Assembly (NCBI GenBank): GCA_039918235.1
Contig: JBDSHZ010000092.1
Span: 1-64,000, forward strand
Direction: 5' to 3'
DNA from: Pseudopedobacter sp039918235
GTDB lineage: Bacteria > Bacteroidota > Bacteroidia > Sphingobacteriales > Sphingobacteriaceae
Length of the DNA stretch: 64,000 nt
Below are positions 34,619 through 43,903 of the stretch, in pieces; within the stretch, counting starts at the first letter, position 1, and each line of letters begins with the position of its first letter. Under the pieces are notes generated by a model that worked only from the letters and a program-made list of their open reading frames with translations, did no database searches and had not been told where the DNA came from. The translations under genes were made by a program, and so were the position numbers.

Positions 34619-35317
34619 TTACTGGCCGTAGTAAGCGCCAGCGCCATGTTTTCTGTCGAAATGTTTTTTGATTAAGGAATCTTTTAACTTAGAAACCTGT
34701 GGATTAATCTGTTCGGTTAAAAAAGCCATCTGTGCCAAAGCTTCTAAAACCGCACTGTTATAAACTGCCTTATCCGCATTTTTACCCCAAGTAAAAGGAG
34801 CGTGGTTGCCCACTAAAATCATCTCCACTTCTTGATGGTTTAAATTCAATTCTTTAAAATGATTCATGATTTGGAAACCGGTTTCATGCTCATAATTCCC
34901 TTGAATCATTTCATCACTCATGGGCGGAGCACAGGGAACATCTACTGTGAGGTGATCTGCATGTGTAGTTCCATAAATTGGAATTGCCCGATGAGTTTGT
35001 GCCCAGGCGGTTGCATAAGTACTGTGTGTATGCACAATTCCTCCAATATTTTTCCAATGTTTATACAAAACCGCATGAGTTTTGGTATCTGAAGAAGGCC
35101 TTAGTTTTCCTTCTACGGTGTTTCCTTCAAAATCTATAATTACCATATTATCTGGCTTTAAATCTTCATAAGGTACACCGCTGGGTTTAATAGCAAAAAC
35201 GCCCAAATCATGATCTGCGGCACTTACATTTCCGAAAGTAAAAAGCACTAAGTTTAATTTTGGTAATCTTAAATTACCCTCAAAAGCTTCTTCTTTTAGG
35301 TGTTGATATTTGCTCAT
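34619..35317 (-). CDS. araD: L-ribulose-5-phosphate 4-epimerase
   Basis: 232 residues, class II aldolase fold; converts L-ribulose-5-phosphate to D-xylulose-5-phosphate. LVLFTFGNVSAADHDLGVFA, KPSGVPYEDLKPDNMVIIDF, GGIVHTHSTYATAWAQTHRA and GTTHADHLT hold the zinc ligands (three His). Six bp separate it from araB. Confidence 0.97.
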   Translation of the reverse strand: MSKYQHLKEEAFEGNLRLPKLNLVLFTFGNVSAADHDLGVFAIKPSGVPYEDLKPDNMVIIDFEGNTVEGKLRPSSDTKTHAVLYKHWKNIGGIVHTHSTYATAWAQTHRAIPIYGTTHADHLTVDVPCAPPMSDEMIQGNYEHETGFQIMNHFKELNLNHQEVEMILVGNHAPFTWGKNADKAVYNSAVLEALAQMAFLTEQINPQVSKLKDSLIKKHFDRKHGAGAYYGQ

Positions 35318-35323
35318 AATTAA

Positions 35324-36988
35324 TTATTTTTTGTCGAACGATTCTATGAAAGCTCCTGCATCAGTATATTTCTGGTAACGTTTAGCGTATAAATCTACCT
35401 TTTCCGGATTAGGTTGATAAACTTTATCAAATCCCTGTCCCATCGCTTCCATGGCATCTTCTACTTTTGGATAAATCCCTGCGACAGTTGCCGCAAACAT
35501 TCCTGCCCCAATGGCACAGGTTTGTTCAGATTTATGAATCTTAATTGGCATATTCATTACATCAGCCATCATTTGCATAATAAAAGGGGATTTTTTTGCT
35601 ACTCCTCCTAATCCTATTAATCCTTTAACAGGAATTCCTTGATCATTAAATTGATCTACAATCTTCTTAGCTCCAAAACAGGTAGCTTCTACTAAAGACC
35701 TGAACATTCTAACCGCATCACTTCCTAAATTTAAATCTAAGAATGCACCTTTTAAGAGTTGATTGGCATTGGGAGTACGTCGACCGTTTAACCAATCCAA
35801 AGCCAGTTCGTCTGTTTCGCTCAATGGAAGCAAGTTCGCTTGCTCGCTTAAAGCAGGAATGATTCGAGCATCAAGTAGCTCAATAATTTTAGCTTCATCA
35901 ATTCCTTCCACATCAGCTAAAAGATTTTTAACAGGCCACATTAAAACCTGTTTAAACCAAGCATAAGCATCACCAAACGCAGATTGACCGGCTTCCATTC
36001 CAAGCATTCCAGGGATGATAGAGCCATCCACCTGTCCGCAAATCCCGCCAACTAATTTTCCGTTTACTTCTTTTATAGGGGCTACCAACATATCGCAGGT
36101 GGATGTTCCCATTACTTTACTTAAATAATAAGGTTCAATCTGTCCGCCTACAGCTCCCATGTGGGCATCAAAAGCGCCAATTCCTATTTTTACTGCAGTA
36201 TTTAAACCTAATTTCTCTGCCCATTCTTCAGAAAGATTTCCTGCTGATTGGTCAGAAGTATAAGTTTTATCAAACATTTTTGTATAATTCTTTAATAGCG
36301 GATCTAAAGCCACAAAGAATTCTTCAGGAGGAAAGCCACCAAATTCTTCTGCAAAAAGTGCTTTATGTCCTGCGGAGCATACCCCTCTCTTTAATTTATC
36401 GGCATCATTGCCTCCAGTTAAAGAATAAGTAATCCAGTCGCAATGCTCTACCCAAGAATAGCAACTATTACGTACTTGCTCATCTACTCTTAAAATCCTT
36501 AACAACTTTGCCCAATACCATTCTGAGGAATAAATTCCACCAACAAATTGCAGATAATTAATGTCAAACTTAGTAGCTAATGCATTAATTTCTGCAGCTT
36601 CACCTACAGCGGTATGATCTTTCCAAAGTACAAACATGGCATTTGGATTTTCTTTAAATTCCGGCAATAAAGCTAAAGGAGTACCAGATTTATCTACTGC
36701 TATGGGTGTAGATCCTGTAGTATCTACAGAAATTGCCCTCACATTTTTGGAAATTTCAGGCCCTGCTGTTTTTATACATTCCTGTATAGTTTTAGTCATC
36801 CCTTCTAAAAAATCTAGCGGATGTTGTCTGAATTGGCTTTTTGAAGGATCACAGTATAAACCTTGTTTCCATCTAGTATAATAGGAAATGGAAGCACTGA
36901 TTTCTTTGCCGTTTGAGGCGTCTATAAGAACGGAACGAACAGAATCTGTTCCGAAATCTACCCCTATCACATAGTTAATTTGACGCAT
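35324..36988 (-). CDS. araB: Ribulokinase
   Basis: FGGY kinase that phosphorylates L-ribulose with ATP. I prefer the ATG at 36988 (MRQINYVIGVDFGTDSVRSV, 554 residues) because the ATG 21 bp upstream lies inside a candidate AraR operator (37004-37016). Motifs: GVDFGTDSVR, KDHTA, KVMGTSTCDMLVAPI, and GLGGVAKKSPFIMQMMADVM for ATP binding. First gene of araBDA. Confidence 0.96.
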   Translation of the reverse strand: MRQINYVIGVDFGTDSVRSVLIDASNGKEISASISYYTRWKQGLYCDPSKSQFRQHPLDFLEGMTKTIQECIKTAGPEISKNVRAISVDTTGSTPIAVDKSGTPLALLPEFKENPNAMFVLWKDHTAVGEAAEINALATKFDINYLQFVGGIYSSEWYWAKLLRILRVDEQVRNSCYSWVEHCDWITYSLTGGNDADKLKRGVCSAGHKALFAEEFGGFPPEEFFVALDPLLKNYTKMFDKTYTSDQSAGNLSEEWAEKLGLNTAVKIGIGAFDAHMGAVGGQIEPYYLSKVMGTSTCDMLVAPIKEVNGKLVGGICGQVDGSIIPGMLGMEAGQSAFGDAYAWFKQVLMWPVKNLLADVEGIDEAKIIELLDARIIPALSEQANLLPLSETDELALDWLNGRRTPNANQLLKGAFLDLNLGSDAVRMFRSLVEATCFGAKKIVDQFNDQGIPVKGLIGLGGVAKKSPFIMQMMADVMNMPIKIHKSEQTCAIGAGMFAATVAGIYPKVEDAMEAMGQGFDKVYQPNPEKVDLYAKRYQKYTDAGAFIESFDKK

Positions 36989-37016
36989 ACTTAGTTTATT
37001 ATGTGTCAAAGTAACA
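36973..37016. promoter_or_regulatory. Candidate AraR operator(s) and promoter of araBDA
   Basis: On the minus strand TGTTACTTTGACA lies at 37004-37016, matching the 13-bp motif found twice between araR and susC. A second, weaker match (GTTAATTTGAC on the plus strand) lies at 36974-36984 inside the first codons of araB. TACTTTG within the first site resembles a -7 box, so binding would block the promoter. Confidence 0.5.
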
Positions 37017-37060
37017 CTTGTTTTTTGAAGAAAGAAAATAAATATGAAAATAATATTAAA

Positions 37061-37768
37061 TTAAGGAACTAATTTATCAGGATTAGGAATAAGATTTAGA
37101 AAGGCTTGAAAATTTTGTTGATAAAGATGGCTATCTAGTTTATAATAAAATGCACCCTTTTTAGAAGAGGATTTATCTTTTTCAGTAAGTTTTAACAAAA
37201 GGCCTGTGGAAAGTAATTTTCTGCTGAAATTTCTATTGTCAAATGGAACGCCATAAATTTCTTCATAGAGACTTTGTATCTGTGGGATAGTAAATTTTTC
37301 AGGCAGCAATTCAAACAAAATTGGATGTAAAGCTGCTTTGTACCTCAATTTAAGCTTAGCTTGTTGAACCATTTCAGTGTGGTCAAAAATTAATTCAGGC
37401 AACTGATCGGATGCGTGCCATTCTGCATGATAATCCTCTATGATCTGTTTCTCATATTTGTGAATGTCAATCAGCGCAAAATAAGCAACACAAATTGTTC
37501 TTTCTACAGGGTCCCGATATGGGTTACTAAAAGTAGCCAGTTGCTCCATATAAACGCCGTCTAAGCCGGTAAGTTTATAAAGTATACGATTAGCTGCGTG
37601 ATCTAAAGTTTCCTTTTGCTGTAAAAACCCCCCCATTAAGCTCCAGTCCCTGACTCTAGGCTCAAACCCACGCTGGATCAGCAAAAGCTTAATGTTTTCA
37701 CCATCAAAACCAAATATGATACAGTCTATTGCTACTAAAATTCTGGTTTGTCCTTGGTACCTAATCAT
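37061..37768 (-). CDS. araR: Nudix-domain transcriptional regulator of arabinose utilisation (AraR type)
   Basis: 235 residues. An N-terminal Nudix fold (residues 8-140) is followed by a winged-helix C-terminus (about 155-220, IPQIQSLYEEIYGVPFDNRN, FSRKLLSTGLL). The Nudix box is broken: G47-x5-E53 is present, but the catalytic Glu positions after R61 read I62, K65 and L66, so it should bind rather than hydrolyse a ligand. A Nudix-type AraR that senses L-arabinose and represses ara genes is known from Bacteroides. Position beside araBDA and opposite susC strongly supports the same role here. Confidence 0.85.
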   Translation of the reverse strand: MIRYQGQTRILVAIDCIIFGFDGENIKLLLIQRGFEPRVRDWSLMGGFLQQKETLDHAANRILYKLTGLDGVYMEQLATFSNPYRDPVERTICVAYFALIDIHKYEKQIIEDYHAEWHASDQLPELIFDHTEMVQQAKLKLRYKAALHPILFELLPEKFTIPQIQSLYEEIYGVPFDNRNFSRKLLSTGLLLKLTEKDKSSSKKGAFYYKLDSHLYQQNFQAFLNLIPNPDKLVP

Positions 37769-37842
37769 TGAATTTAAGTGGAAAATGAGGGTAAAATTAA
37801 TTTTTATAAAAGTTGTTAAAAAATAATTGAAAAAAAAACAAA

Positions 37843-37904
37843 TGTTAATTTGACATTTTAAAAAATACTTTGTTACTTTATACTGTTAATCTGACCAGTT
37901 AACA
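37843..37904. promoter_or_regulatory. Candidate AraR operators upstream of susC
   Basis: TGTTAATTTGACA (37843-37855) and TGTTAATCTGACC (37884-37896) share a 13-bp motif with the araB upstream site. Immediately before the second lies a looser copy, TGTTACTTTATAC (37871-37883). The second also sits in a palindrome TGTTAA-N9-TTAACA (37884-37904). The sequence TACTTTG at 37866-37872 may be a -7 box for susC. Confidence 0.55.
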
Positions 37905-37993
37905 AAAAATTAAATATCAATTATACATTAATTACAATTTTTGGATAAGTTGATTTTAGAATTATCACCAAATTATAAACTTAAATAATATTT

Positions 37994-40900
37994 ATGAAAC
38001 AAAATTTTGAACAGGAGGGTACTTCTCTCTTTTTAAGTAGAAAGGTGTTTAGTCTACGGCATTGGGTGACATCTTTATTTGTGCTGTTGCTTTTTTGTGT
38101 TAACTCTTCATTTGCGCAATCCTTAACTGTGACTGGAACTGTTGTAGATGACCAGGGGCAACCATTAATTGGTGTAAGTGTTCGCTTAAAAGGGTCTACA
38201 GTAGGTACTTTGTCTGATATTCAAGGGAGGTACACTTTAAACGCACTTAGTAATGGCACTTTGGTATTTACATATATCGGTTTTAATACCAAGGAGATGC
38301 TAATTGAAGGTAAAACTAATATCAACGTAAAAATGCAGTATGGCAGTAACTCACTAAATGAAATAGTAGTAGTGGCTTATGGGGCACAAAAAAAGGCCAC
38401 CATCTCCGGAGCGATTAGCAATTTAGAAGCAAAAGACATTGTAAGAACTCCAGCAGTTGCGGCTACAAGCGCCTTGGTGGGTAAAATACCAGGGATTACC
38501 GCCAGAACAAATGATGCCAGACCCGGTAATGGAGCGACCTTACAAATTAGAAACTTAGGTAATCCTTTATATGTGATTGATGGTGTAACCTATAGTACTT
38601 CAAACGGAACAGATGCGTTTGGGTTAAACACTGGTATTTCTGGCGTTGATGCATTTAATCAATTGGGATTGGATGATATTGAAAGTGTAACAGTATTAAA
38701 AGACGCCTCAGCATCTATTTATGGCTTAGCCGCAGGAAATGGAGTAATTTTGGTAACCACCAAAAAGGGAAAGAGGAACGAAAAACCGCAAATTTCTATT
38801 TCAAGTTATTATGGATTGCAAAATTTCTCCCGCTTTCCCCAGCCAGCAAATGCTGCCCAATATGTAAGGGGTAGATTAGAATCTGAACAAAATCTGGGGA
38901 GAAATCCTGCGCTATTGTATACCCCAGAGCAGTTAGCTAAATGGGAAGAAGGTAAAGACCCAGGATATCAAAGTGTAGATTATTTTAAATTTACTACTAG
39001 GCCAAATGTTCCTCAGTACTTAATAAGCGCTAATGCATCAGGCGGTTCTGAAAAGTCTACTTATTATTTATCATTAAGTCATATTAATCAGGATGCAATT
39101 ATAAAAGATTTTAATTTTAACAGAACTAACCTTCAGGCAAATTTATCTACAACCTTAGCTAAGGGCTTTACTATAGGTGCTCAGTTAAGTGGAAGGGTAG
39201 AAGATCATCATAATGTTGGCGTTCCAGGATTAGATGATTATTTTAATCCATTATTAAGTATAGGAAGTAATTGGCCTACCGAAACACCTTATGCCAATAA
39301 TAACCCTCTCTATATCAATCAAACCCATAATGTCAACGTTAACCCGGCAACCTATAGAGACGATATCACAGGTTACATTGATGATATTACAAGAGCTTCC
39401 GGAGCAAAATTAAATGCTCAGTATGATTTTGATTTTGGCCTTAGTATTAAAGGACTTTATTCTTACGATTACAGCAATGAGGATTTTGATGGTTTTGAGT
39501 ATACCTATTCTGCATATATATATGACCCTGTTACAGACACATATAATGACAGGGCTGCCAATGGAACATTGTATGGCAATCAAAACCCTTGGAGAGAAAG
39601 GCATAAACGTAATGTGATTTCAAAGTTTGGACAAGTTCAGCTAAACTATAAAAAGCAAATAGGAAATCATAATTTCTCTGTTCTTGCTGCTTATGAAAGA
39701 AGAGAAGCTAACAACTCTTTTTTGGCACTACATTCCGTACCGCCAAATAATATCATCACTACACAACTTTTTGCAGACTTAGATTATTTGGGTGATTCTT
39801 TTTATGAAGAAGCACATTCTGGTTATGCTGGAAGGCTCAATTATGATTATAAGGGAAAATATTTAGCTGAAGCTGTTTTTAGATACGATGGTTCTTTTCT
39901 CTATAGACAGGGGAGCAGATTTGGTTTTTTTCCAGGAATATCTTTAGGGTGGCGTATCTCAGAAGAAAAATTCTTAAAAAATGCATCTAAAAATATAAAT
40001 GAATTAAAATTAAGATTCTCATTTGGAGAAACAGGAACTGAATTGCAAAACGGTGGAGGCAACTATTATAGCCCTGCAACATTCGATTACTTAGGAGGAT
40101 ACAACACCAACGCAGGAAATGCAGTGTTCAACGGTATTTATTATACTGGAGTAGCTCCAAGAGGGCTACCTACCACAACGTTATCATGGATAAGAAATAG
40201 GATGATGAATTTGGGGATTGACTTTAATGTATTTAAACATTTTACTGGTCAGTTTGATGTATTTCAAAGAAAAAGATCTGGATTTCCTGCGGCTCGTTAT
40301 GACGTAGTTCTTCCAAATGAGGTGGGTTATGGTTTACCATTAGAAAATTTGAATTCTGATATCACTCAAGGATTTGATGGCTTTTTAACCTATAGCAATA
40401 AAATTGGTAGTGTTGGCTACTCCATTGGAGGTAATGCTACCATGGGCAGATCAAAAAATGATTATATATATAAACCTCGTTTTGGTAATTCTTACGATGA
40501 ATATCGTAATAGTACAACTCAAAGATGGCAAAATATAAATTGGGGTCATCATATAATTGGGCGTTTCCAAAATCAGCAAGAAATTAATGATTATCAGGTA
40601 AATATTGATGGTCAGGGAAATCGGACGTTACTCCCGGGAGATTTAATCTATGAAGATTTAAATGGTGACGGTATCGTTAACAATTTAGACCAAAAACCTA
40701 TAGGATATGCTGAAGGGGCATTACCTTATTTTAATTATGGAATTAATGGTCGGGTAAGTTTTAAAGGTGTTTCATTAGCTTTTGATTTTGTTGGCGCAGG
40801 AATGCAAACCTATTATAGAGATTATGAATTAAAATATCCATTTCAAAATAATGGCAGTTCTCCAGCCTATATGTTAACAGATCGTTGGCACCGGGCAGAT

Positions 40901-41251
40901 CCATACGATTCGAACAGCGAATGGATTTCAGGTACATATCCTGCTATAAGAAAAGATAATACAACTCTTTCAATCTTTAGGAGTGTTTTAGACGATAATT
41001 ATAGGAATGATTTTTGGACCACAAATATTCGTTATTTAAGATTGAAAAATCTAGAACTTGGATACACTTTTCCAAAGGCATTTGTAGAAAGATTAAAGAT
41101 TAACTCACTTAGACTTTATGTTAATGGAACTAATTTATTTTCTATAGATAATGTAAGCAAATTTCAAATTGATCCTGAAATTTCATCTACAAATGGATTG
41201 GTTTATCCACAACAGAAAATATATACTTTCGGTTTTAATTTCATTTTATAA
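37994..41251 (+). CDS. SusC/RagA-family TonB-dependent outer-membrane receptor
   Basis: 1085 residues. Signal peptide ends at about residue 41 (SSFAQ). Then a CarboxypepD_reg-like domain (SLTVTGTVVDDQGQPLIGVS), the SusC linker with NEIVVVAYGAQKKATISGAI, a plug domain (about 140-260, DIESVTVLKDASASIYGLA) and a long beta-barrel ending in FGFNFIL. It imports oligosaccharides across the outer membrane with TonB energy. First gene of the arabinan locus, 9 bp before susD. Substrate is inferred from the glycosidases that follow. Confidence 0.97.
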   Translation: MKQNFEQEGTSLFLSRKVFSLRHWVTSLFVLLLFCVNSSFAQSLTVTGTVVDDQGQPLIGVSVRLKGSTVGTLSDIQGRYTLNALSNGTLVFTYIGFNTKEMLIEGKTNINVKMQYGSNSLNEIVVVAYGAQKKATISGAISNLEAKDIVRTPAVAATSALVGKIPGITARTNDARPGNGATLQIRNLGNPLYVIDGVTYSTSNGTDAFGLNTGISGVDAFNQLGLDDIESVTVLKDASASIYGLAAGNGVILVTTKKGKRNEKPQISISSYYGLQNFSRFPQPANAAQYVRGRLESEQNLGRNPALLYTPEQLAKWEEGKDPGYQSVDYFKFTTRPNVPQYLISANASGGSEKSTYYLSLSHINQDAIIKDFNFNRTNLQANLSTTLAKGFTIGAQLSGRVEDHHNVGVPGLDDYFNPLLSIGSNWPTETPYANNNPLYINQTHNVNVNPATYRDDITGYIDDITRASGAKLNAQYDFDFGLSIKGLYSYDYSNEDFDGFEYTYSAYIYDPVTDTYNDRAANGTLYGNQNPWRERHKRNVISKFGQVQLNYKKQIGNHNFSVLAAYERREANNSFLALHSVPPNNIITTQLFADLDYLGDSFYEEAHSGYAGRLNYDYKGKYLAEAVFRYDGSFLYRQGSRFGFFPGISLGWRISEEKFLKNASKNINELKLRFSFGETGTELQNGGGNYYSPATFDYLGGYNTNAGNAVFNGIYYTGVAPRGLPTTTLSWIRNRMMNLGIDFNVFKHFTGQFDVFQRKRSGFPAARYDVVLPNEVGYGLPLENLNSDITQGFDGFLTYSNKIGSVGYSIGGNATMGRSKNDYIYKPRFGNSYDEYRNSTTQRWQNINWGHHIIGRFQNQQEINDYQVNIDGQGNRTLLPGDLIYEDLNGDGIVNNLDQKPIGYAEGALPYFNYGINGRVSFKGVSLAFDFVGAGMQTYYRDYELKYPFQNNGSSPAYMLTDRWHRADPYDSNSEWISGTYPAIRKDNTTLSIFRSVLDDNYRNDFWTTNIRYLRLKNLELGYTFPKAFVERLKINSLRLYVNGTNLFSIDNVSKFQIDPEISSTNGLVYPQQKIYTFGFNFIL

Positions 41252-41259
41252 TATTTTTT

Positions 41260-43161
41260 ATGAAAAATACAGCAAAATTTTTAACGCTATTAATACTCGT
41301 AATTGTTTCATCCAATATTTCATGTAAAAAAGATTTTTTGGAGAGGCAGCCGGTAAGTATTGTAACTGATCAGGACTTATGGAAAGATCAAAAATTGATA
41401 GTTGGACTGTTAGCTAATTATTATAATCGAATTCCTACAGATATGGGATTAAATGATCAAGCAGGATCACAATGGAGAAACATGGCTGATTACGATGATG
41501 CGATGTGGTCTGGTGAATCTAACAATGAATTGAGAAATAATTATATCACCTACAATAAATCCAGGTGGCGTTTATATGATTATGGTTTTATCCGTGATTT
41601 AAACCTCGCAATTGACAATGTAGATAAATATGGTAGCGAAACACTTACAGAGCCACAAAGAACACAATTAAAATCAGAATTTAGATTCATTAGAGCATAT
41701 ATGTATTTTGAAATGGTAAAAAGAATGGGAGGAGTTCCATTAGTGACAAGCCAACTGCTGTATGACTATAGTGGTGACCCTACCAAACTTCAAGTTCCTA
41801 GAGCAAAGGAATCAGAAGTATATGATTTCATAGGAAGTGAAATGGACGATATTATAAATGTTATAGGTAACGTTGGGAGTTCCGGAAGAGCTAATAAATT
41901 TACATGTCTTGCGCTAAAGAGCCGTAGCATGCTATACGCGGCAACCTTGGCTAAATATAATTCTCTTTTAACTCCAAATATAGTTACAGCAGGTAATGAG
42001 GTTGGTATTCCTGCTTCAAAAGCAACCGAGTATTTTCAGAAATCTTTAGATGCTTCAAAAGCCATCATTAGCAGTGGAGTATATGAATTGTATAAAGCTA
42101 ATCCTAATGTTGGCGAGAATTTTTATGAAGCAATTGTTAAAAAAACTAATAACAAAGAAGTTATTTTTGTAAGAGACTTTTTAACAGCGAAGTCTAAAAA
42201 ACATCTTTTTACCTATGAAAATATCCCCAGGGGTATTAGAGAGGATAATTTAAGTTCATCTTCTGTAACTCCTTCTCTTAATCTTGTAGAAAGTTATGAT
42301 TATTTAGATGGATCTAGCGGTGAACTAAAAACACGCACTGCAAATAACTCGGATTATATATATTACAATAATACCACTGATATTTTTGCCAACAAAGACG
42401 CCAGGTTATATGGTACAATAATTTATCCGGGGGCTTCATTTAAGGGAGTAACTGTTGATATGCAGGCTGGAGTTTTAAATTGGAACTCCAGTACCAGTAC
42501 TTATCAAATTATTGAATCTTCAGATTTAGGAGGGATTTATAATCCAGCCAATGGAGGAGATGGTAAATTGCTTGTTTCAGCTTCCGGTCCTCATCGTTCA
42601 ATTCAAGAAGTGTCAAATACAGGCTTTTATTTAAGGAAATTCATAGATTCAGGAGCTGGCACAAGTACAAGAGGTATACAAAGTGATGTATGGTGGATTT
42701 GGTTTAGATTAGGCGAAGTTTATTTAAACGCTGCTGAAGCAGCATTTGAGCTAAACCAAACAAGCGATGCTTTAACCTATACCAATGCAATAAGAGAAAG
42801 AGCAGGATTTGGCCCTAAAAGCTTTACAAATGGAACCCTAACTCTTGATAAAATTAGAAAAGAAAGAAGAACAGAATTGGCATTTGAGGACCATAGATTG
42901 TGGGATTTAAAACGTTGGAGAATTGCAGATAAAGTTTGGACTGGCAATGCTTCAAATCCAGAGGATATGGTTTATGCATTGTATCCATATAGGGTAATAA
43001 GACCAGGTGATCCAAGTAAAGATGGGAAGTTCGTATTCATTAAAATGGTAGCTTCCCGTTTCAAATCACCTCGCTTTTTTCAGCAATTTAATTACTATTC
43101 TTCTTTTGATCAGGCAGTAATTAACAATAATCCGCTTATTGTTCCAAATCCATTTAACTAA
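41260..43161 (+). CDS. SusD/RagB-family outer-membrane lipoprotein
   Basis: 633 residues. Lipoprotein signal with Cys22 (NISCKKDFLERQP), TPR-like N-terminal region (LKSEFRFIRAYMYFEMVKRM) and the RagB/SusD C-terminal domain (RLGEVYLNAAEAAFEL, IRKERRTELAFEDHRLWDLK RW). It binds the glycan as a lid over the SusC partner encoded just upstream. Binding specificity is inferred as arabinan or arabino-oligosaccharide. Confidence 0.96.
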   Translation: MKNTAKFLTLLILVIVSSNISCKKDFLERQPVSIVTDQDLWKDQKLIVGLLANYYNRIPTDMGLNDQAGSQWRNMADYDDAMWSGESNNELRNNYITYNKSRWRLYDYGFIRDLNLAIDNVDKYGSETLTEPQRTQLKSEFRFIRAYMYFEMVKRMGGVPLVTSQLLYDYSGDPTKLQVPRAKESEVYDFIGSEMDDIINVIGNVGSSGRANKFTCLALKSRSMLYAATLAKYNSLLTPNIVTAGNEVGIPASKATEYFQKSLDASKAIISSGVYELYKANPNVGENFYEAIVKKTNNKEVIFVRDFLTAKSKKHLFTYENIPRGIREDNLSSSSVTPSLNLVESYDYLDGSSGELKTRTANNSDYIYYNNTTDIFANKDARLYGTIIYPGASFKGVTVDMQAGVLNWNSSTSTYQIIESSDLGGIYNPANGGDGKLLVSASGPHRSIQEVSNTGFYLRKFIDSGAGTSTRGIQSDVWWIWFRLGEVYLNAAEAAFELNQTSDALTYTNAIRERAGFGPKSFTNGTLTLDKIRKERRTELAFEDHRLWDLKRWRIADKVWTGNASNPEDMVYALYPYRVIRPGDPSKDGKFVFIKMVASRFKSPRFFQQFNYYSSFDQAVINNNPLIVPNPFN

Positions 43162-43168
43162 TTAGAAT

Positions 43169-43852
43169 ATGAAAATCTTAAAGAATATATATTTTTACCT
43201 AATCATCTTATTATTTGGTGTAATAGGATGTAAAAAAGATAACTACACCTCGCCTCAATCTGTTCTCACCGGCAGTGTAAATTATCAGGGAACATCAATT
43301 GGTTTAAGATCAAATGGTGTACAATTGGAGTTATGGCAACATGGCTATGCATTTTTTAGCAAAATCCCTATCTATGTTAATCAAGATGGCTCTTTTAAAG
43401 CAACATTGTTTGATGGTAATTACCTTTTAACAAGACAAAGGGGTATAGGCCCATGGATAGATAATACTGATTCCATTTCTGTGACAGTGAAAGGAAATAC
43501 GGTTATTGATGTTCCTGTCACCCCTTATTATTTGGTTAAGGATGCTACATTTCAAAAGTCAGGTTCTTCTATTAAGTGTACCATAAATGTGAGTGCAATA
43601 ACCACATCAAAAGCTTTAGAGACAGTTAAACTCTATTTGTTTAAAACAGCTTTGATTGATGATCAAAATCAAAATGCGAGTAGTTCTATGGCAGGATCGG
43701 CTATTACAGATTTAAATCAGCCCCTGAATATGAGTGTCAATATTCCAAGTAGTTTAACCAATGAAGAGGCCATTTATGCCCGTGTTGGTGTTAAAACAGT
43801 TGGAGTTACAGAGCTTGCTTACTCAAGCCCTCAAAGAATTTCTCTGAAATAA
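43169..43852 (+). CDS. DUF3823-type surface lipoprotein
   Basis: 227 residues. Lipobox at IIGCKKDN region (Cys21). The body is beta-rich, with a transthyretin-like N-terminal part (SVLTGSVNYQGTSIGLRSNG) and a second Ig-like part, fitting DUF3823. Such proteins sit after susC-susD and are probably extra glycan-binding (SusE/F-like) proteins on the cell surface. Seven bp after susD. Confidence 0.8.
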   Translation: MKILKNIYFYLIILLFGVIGCKKDNYTSPQSVLTGSVNYQGTSIGLRSNGVQLELWQHGYAFFSKIPIYVNQDGSFKATLFDGNYLLTRQRGIGPWIDNTDSISVTVKGNTVIDVPVTPYYLVKDATFQKSGSSIKCTINVSAITTSKALETVKLYLFKTALIDDQNQNASSSMAGSAITDLNQPLNMSVNIPSSLTNEEAIYARVGVKTVGVTELAYSSPQRISLK

Positions 43853-43903
43853 TTTTTGTTACATTTAATGCTTAGAAATAAGTTCACCTTTCAAAATTTA
43901 TAA

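Noticed and set aside
36103..36432. Plus-strand frame of 109 codons inside araB
   Set aside because: Opposite-strand shadow of the ribulokinase gene; no recognisable domain.
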